NCBI GenBank assembly: GCA_020047885.1
Contig: JAIFNF010000295.1
Location: forward strand, 1-9,224
Length of the DNA stretch: 9,224 nt
Source of the DNA: Gammaproteobacteria bacterium
Lineage (GTDB): Bacteria; Pseudomonadota; Gammaproteobacteria; Competibacterales; Competibacteraceae
Direction: 5' to 3'
Positions 5,633 to 9,224 of the stretch are shown here, piece after piece. The translations under genes were made by a program, and so were the position numbers. Each line of letters starts with the position of its first letter. Within the stretch, counting starts at the first letter, position 1. A model generated the notes under the pieces. That model saw nothing but the letters and a program-made list of their open reading frames with translations. It did not search any database and was not told the origin of the DNA.

Positions 5633-8467
5633 GTGGCCGATTACAAAGACACCCTTAACTTGCCGCAGACGGCTTTCCCGATGAAAGCTGATCTCGCCAA
5701 ACGCGAACTGGATCTGCTGCGCGACTGGCGGGCGCTGGATCTGTACCAGCGCCAGCGCACGGAATTCGCCGGACGCCCGAAGTTTGTCCTGCATGACGGC
5801 CCGCCTTACGCGAATGGCGCGATTCACATCGGCCATGCGGTCAACAAGGTCATCAAGGACATCATCGTTAAGGCCAAGACCCTCGGGGGGTTCGACGCGC
5901 CTTATGTGCCGGGCTGGGATTGCCACGGGTTACCGATTGAGCAGGTCGTGGAGAAAAAGCTCGGCAAGGTCGGCGTCAAAGTCGATGCCCGCCAGTTCCG
6001 CACCGCCTGCCGGAATTTTGCCGGGGAACAGGTCGCCAGTCAGAGCGTCGATTTCCAGCGCCTGGGCATCCTCGGTGACTGGGACCACCCCTACCTGACC
6101 ATGGATTTTCGCACCGAGGCCGACATCGTGCGGTCGCTGGCGCGCATCATTGCCAATGGCCATTTGTACCGTGGCTCCAAGCCGGTGTACTGGTGCATTG
6201 ACTGCGGGTCGGCGCTGGCCGAGGCGGAAGTGGAATACGAAGACCGCGATTCCCCGGCGATTGATGTGCGCTTTCCGGTCGCCAATCCCGAAGCATTATT
6301 GGCTCGCCTGCATCATGTCGAAGGCCATGAAGGTCAGGGACCGTTGTCGGTGGTGATCTGGACGACGACACCCTGGACGTTGCCTGCGAACCGGGCCGTA
6401 GCGCTGAATCCGGGACTGGAGTACCTGATCGTTCAAGTCGAAACTGACCGCGGCCAGGAACGGCTGATCGTTGCCGAAGCGTTGTTGCAGGCGTCGCTGG
6501 CTCGCTGGCAGGTGGAAAAGTATCTGGTGCTGGCCAATGGTCTGGGTAGTGATTTGGAAGGCTTGGCGTTGCGCCATCCGTTCTATGACCGGGAAGTACC
6601 GGTGATTCTGGGCGACCATGTGACCACCGAAGCCGGTACCGGCGCGGTGCATACGGCACCCGCCCACGGTCAGGAAGACTATGTCGCCGGTTCCCGCTAC
6701 GGCCTGCCGGTCGATAATCCGGTCGGGCCAGACGGCAAATTCCTGCCCGAAACCCCACTGTTCGGCGGTTTGCACGTCTTCGCCGCCAACGAACGGGTGA
6801 CCGACACGCTCAAGGTGCACGGGATGTTATTGCGGATGGCGCGGATCAAGCACAGCTATCCGCACTGCTGGCGGCACAAGACCCCGGTGATCTACCGCGC
6901 TACCCCGCAGTGGTTCATCGGCATGGAGCACGGCGGACTACGCGCCCGCGCCCTGGCGGAGCTTAAAAAACTGCGGTTCACCCCCGACTGGGGCGAGGCG
7001 CGGTTGCAGGGCATGGTGGAAAATCGCCCGGACTGGTGCGTGTCCCGCCAGCGCTACTGGGGCGTGCCGATCACTCTGTTTACCCATAGCAAGAGCGGAG
7101 AACTGCACCCGCGCACTCAGGAATTGATGGAGCAGATCGCGCAGCGCATTGAACAGGGCGGCATCGATGCCTGGTTTGAACTGGATCCGGTGGAACTGCT
7201 AGGCGCGGAAGCCGCGGATTACGACAAGTCCTCCGATACGCTGGATGTCTGGTTCGATTCTGGCACCACGCATTTGTCGGTACTGGATCGCCGTCCCGAA
7301 CTACATTTTCCGGCAGACCTGTATCTGGAAGGCTCCGACCAGCATCGCGGCTGGTTCCAGTCCTCGCTGCTGGCCTCGGTGGCGATGCGCGGCGTAGCGC
7401 CCTACAAGGGGTTGCTGACCCACGGCTTCACCGTGGACGCCCAGGGCCGCAAGATGTCCAAGTCGCTGGGCAATATCATCGCGCCGCAGAAAGTGGTGAA
7501 TTCCCTGGGCGCGGATGTGCTGCGCTTGTGGGTCGCCGCGACCGATTATCGCAGTGAGATGAACGTGTCCGACGAGATTCTCAAGCGCATGGCCGATTCC
7601 TACCGGCGGATGCGCAACACCACCCGCTTCCTGTTGGCCAATCTGAACGGCTTTGATCCGGTGAAACATGTATTGTCGCCAGAGCAGATGCTGGCCCTGG
7701 ATCGCTGGGCGGTGGATCGCGCCCGCCGCCTGCAAGAGGATGTGCTGGAGGCTTACGACCAGTATTCGTTTCATCTGATCTATCAGAAAATCCACAACTT
7801 CTGTTCAGTCGATATGGGCAGTCTGTACCTGGACATTATCAAGGATCGCCAGTACACCACCGGACGGGACAGCGTGGCCCGCCGTTCGGCGCAAACCGCG
7901 ATGTACCACATTCTGGAAGCGATGACCCGCTGGCTGGCGCCGATTCTCAGCTTCACCGCTGAGGAAATCTGGCGGAACCTGCCCGGCGAACGCGAGACTT
8001 CGATTTTCCTGACCACCTGGTACACCGGACTGTTCGCGGTCAGCGACGATGACCCGTTCAACGCCGGGTACTGGGAACGGCTGAGCAACGTCCGTGAGCA
8101 GGTCAGTAAAAAGCTGGAGCGGTTGCGGGTGGACGGCGGCATCGGCTCCAGCCTGGATGCCGAAGTGAACCTGTATTGCGACGGTTCATTGGCGGCGGAT
8201 TTGACGCAACTGGGCGATGAATTGCGGTTCTTCTTCATTACTTCCTACGTTCATGTCTACCCGATGGCGGACGCGCCCGGTGATGCGGAGTCAATCACCG
8301 TCAACGGCCAGGCGCTGGTGGTGGAAGCCATGGCCAGTGACCACGACAAGTGTGTACGCTGCTGGCATCACCGGATGGACGTCGGCCATTATCCCGATCA
8401 CCCGGAACTGTGCGGACGCTGCGTGGAAAATGCGTTTGGTGCGGGGGAGGAACGGCGGTTTGCCTGA
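5633..8467 (+). CDS. ileS: Isoleucine--tRNA ligase
   Basis: Class I aminoacyl-tRNA synthetase that charges tRNA-Ile and hydrolyses mischarged Val. The 944 residues compare with 938 in E. coli. The GTG start gives (M)[24 protein letters not shown], which aligns with E. coli [25 protein letters not shown]. The HIGH motif is at 65-68 and KMSKS at 607-611. The CP1 editing domain shows WTTTPWTLP at 243-251 and [11 protein letters not shown] at 340-350, whose Asp349 matches the conserved editing Asp. DVWFDSG and [11 protein letters not shown] lead into the catalytic core, and an anticodon-binding helical region follows. The C terminus keeps the zinc-binding cysteines C907, C910, C927 and C930 (CVRCW and CGRC) and ends EERRFA. 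This is the eubacterial type with the C-terminal zinc module. Neighbours are ribF 25 bases upstream and lspA 40 bases downstream. No T-box or other leader regulation is visible. Confidence 0.99.
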   Translation: MADYKDTLNLPQTAFPMKADLAKRELDLLRDWRALDLYQRQRTEFAGRPKFVLHDGPPYANGAIHIGHAVNKVIKDIIVKAKTLGGFDAPYVPGWDCHGLPIEQVVEKKLGKVGVKVDARQFRTACRNFAGEQVASQSVDFQRLGILGDWDHPYLTMDFRTEADIVRSLARIIANGHLYRGSKPVYWCIDCGSALAEAEVEYEDRDSPAIDVRFPVANPEALLARLHHVEGHEGQGPLSVVIWTTTPWTLPANRAVALNPGLEYLIVQVETDRGQERLIVAEALLQASLARWQVEKYLVLANGLGSDLEGLALRHPFYDREVPVILGDHVTTEAGTGAVHTAPAHGQEDYVAGSRYGLPVDNPVGPDGKFLPETPLFGGLHVFAANERVTDTLKVHGMLLRMARIKHSYPHCWRHKTPVIYRATPQWFIGMEHGGLRARALAELKKLRFTPDWGEARLQGMVENRPDWCVSRQRYWGVPITLFTHSKSGELHPRTQELMEQIAQRIEQGGIDAWFELDPVELLGAEAADYDKSSDTLDVWFDSGTTHLSVLDRRPELHFPADLYLEGSDQHRGWFQSSLLASVAMRGVAPYKGLLTHGFTVDAQGRKMSKSLGNIIAPQKVVNSLGADVLRLWVAATDYRSEMNVSDEILKRMADSYRRMRNTTRFLLANLNGFDPVKHVLSPEQMLALDRWAVDRARRLQEDVLEAYDQYSFHLIYQKIHNFCSVDMGSLYLDIIKDRQYTTGRDSVARRSAQTAMYHILEAMTRWLAPILSFTAEEIWRNLPGERETSIFLTTWYTGLFAVSDDDPFNAGYWERLSNVREQVSKKLERLRVDGGIGSSLDAEVNLYCDGSLAADLTQLGDELRFFFITSYVHVYPMADAPGDAESITVNGQALVVEAMASDHDKCVRCWHHRMDVGHYPDHPELCGRCVENAFGAGEERRFA

Positions 8468-8496
8468 TGTTCTGGTTGTCAATGTGCTGGAAAGCC

Positions 8497-8501
8497 GGAG
8501 G
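8497..8501 (+). promoter_or_regulatory. Shine-Dalgarno site of lspA
   Basis: GGAGG lies six bases before the ATG at 8508. It fixes the lspA start. An in-frame GTG at 8484 would have to use a worse site, and an ATG at 8503 is in another frame. Confidence 0.8.
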
Positions 8502-8507
8502 TATGCG

Positions 8508-8981
8508 ATGCTCAAATCCTGGATCGGGTTGAGCCTTCTGGTCATCGTCCTGGATCAGGCGACCAAATATCTGGCGGAGACGCTGCTGGTCATGCATCAA
8601 CCCGTACCGGTGCTGCCCGGCTTCAATCTGATGTTGACCTATAACACCGGCGCAGCCTTCAGCTTCCTGGCCGACGCCGGAGGCTGGCAGCGCTGGTTCT
8701 TTCTGGGACTGGGAACTGTGGTCAGTATCGGTTTAGTCATCTGGCTGATGCGCCTCAAGCCCGAGGAAAAAGTGCTGGCGGCGGCGCTGACACTCATTCT
8801 GGGCGGTGCGGTGGGTAACTTGATCGACCGTGCCTGGCTCGGCCAGGTGATTGACTTTATTCAACTCTACTACGACCGCTGGTACTGGCCGGCCTTCAAT
8901 ATCGCTGATTCCGCGATTACCGCAGGCGCGACGTTGCTGGTGCTGGAAAGTCTGTGGTCGAAAACCCCTCCGGATGCCTGA
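8508..8981 (+). CDS. lspA: Lipoprotein signal peptidase (signal peptidase II)
   Basis: LspA is an inner-membrane aspartyl protease that cleaves prolipoprotein signal peptides just before the lipid-modified cysteine. The product has 157 residues (E. coli 164) with the usual four hydrophobic segments, roughly 5-21, 63-81, 89-107 and 131-149. Conserved landmarks are D16-Q-x-x-K20, Y45-N-T-G-A-A-F-S, G103-N-L-I-D107-R and F130-N-I-A-D134-S; D107 and D134 are the catalytic pair in this family. It lies 40 bases after ileS and overlaps or abuts ispH, as part of the housekeeping cluster. The lipoprotein encoded on the opposite strand at 150-1850 carries a lipobox it would be expected to process. Confidence 0.98.
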   Translation: MLKSWIGLSLLVIVLDQATKYLAETLLVMHQPVPVLPGFNLMLTYNTGAAFSFLADAGGWQRWFFLGLGTVVSIGLVIWLMRLKPEEKVLAAALTLILGGAVGNLIDRAWLGQVIDFIQLYYDRWYWPAFNIADSAITAGATLLVLESLWSKTPPDA

Positions 8982-8985
8982 CGAC

Positions 8986-9224
8986 ATGAACACCTTTATC
9001 CATCTCGCGAACCCGCGCGGTTTCTGCGCCGGGGTTGACCGGGCCATTGGCATTGTTGAACGGGCGCTGGACCGGTTCGGTGCGCCGATCTATGTGCGCC
9101 ATGAAGTCGTGCATAACCGCTTTGTGGTGGACGACCTGCGCCAGCGGGGCGCGGTGTTCGTCGAGGAACTGGATGAAGTCCCGGATGGCGCGACGGTGAT
9201 TTTCAGCGCCCACGGCGTTCCCCG
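8986..9224 (+). CDS. ispH: 4-hydroxy-3-methylbut-2-enyl diphosphate reductase, 5' part (runs off the window)
   Basis: IspH (LytB) is the last enzyme of the non-mevalonate isoprenoid pathway, an iron-sulfur reductase making IPP and DMAPP. Only the first 79 codons are present. They include [15 protein letters not shown], whose Cys14 is the first iron-sulfur cluster ligand, then [13 protein letters not shown] with the conserved substrate-binding His, and IFSAHGVP with the second conserved His. The remaining two cluster cysteines lie beyond the window. Two in-frame ATGs are possible: 8986, which follows the lspA stop by four bases, and 8974, which overlaps lspA by eight bases and adds MPDD. Neither has a strong ribosome site. 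I prefer 8986 because the family usually has few residues before the LANPRGF motif. Confidence 0.96.
   Translation, partial: MNTFIHLANPRGFCAGVDRAIGIVERALDRFGAPIYVRHEVVHNRFVVDDLRQRGAVFVEELDEVPDGATVIFSAHGVP

Noticed and set aside
8467..8532. Small frame of 21 codons whose ATG overlaps the ileS stop (TGATG)
   Set aside because: It has no convincing ribosome site, runs into lspA in another frame, and its short product has no recognisable feature.

Overview
The window reads as chromosomal DNA from a moderately high-GC gammaproteobacterium. The evidence is the ribF-ileS-lspA-ispH gene order on the right, a GspA/GspB pair in the middle, and a bacterial tRNA-Cys with an encoded CCA end at the left edge. 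A group such as Competibacteraceae or Chromatiales would fit the style of the Uma2 gene and the C-rich palindromic repeat. That placement is an impression, not something the sequence proves.

Layout. Positions 1-72 hold a tRNA-Cys lacking its first two bases, followed by a clear Rho-independent terminator (97-119). On the minus strand come two accessory-type genes, probably co-transcribed: a Uma2/DUF820-type PD-(D/E)XK protein (1872-2651), then, 21 bases downstream, a large repeat-bearing lipoprotein of unknown function (150-1850). A short divergent intergenic region (2652-2819) carries a perfect inverted repeat that overlaps a possible -10 box. On the plus strand follow gspA (2820-3881) and gspB (3883-4506), separated by one base. 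They encode an inner-membrane AAA ATPase and its partner, which in type II secretion systems help assemble the secretin through peptidoglycan. No other secretion gene is in view.

From 4525 a consensus TATAAT box precedes a housekeeping cluster: ribF (FMN/FAD synthesis), ileS (isoleucyl-tRNA synthetase), lspA (signal peptidase II) and the 5' part of ispH (isoprenoid biosynthesis), which runs off the right edge. Spacing is tight throughout, so these genes are probably one operon. The fkpB gene that lies between lspA and ispH in E. coli is absent. The lipoprotein encoded at 150-1850 is itself a predicted substrate of the LspA made here.

Most of the window is ordinary. Points worth a second look are the unknown C-terminal region and Cys-paired repeats of the lipoprotein, a GspA that ends just after its membrane segment and has extra residues between its Walker motifs, and a C-rich palindromic repeat that lengthens the end of RibF. 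I found no convincing new biological system.
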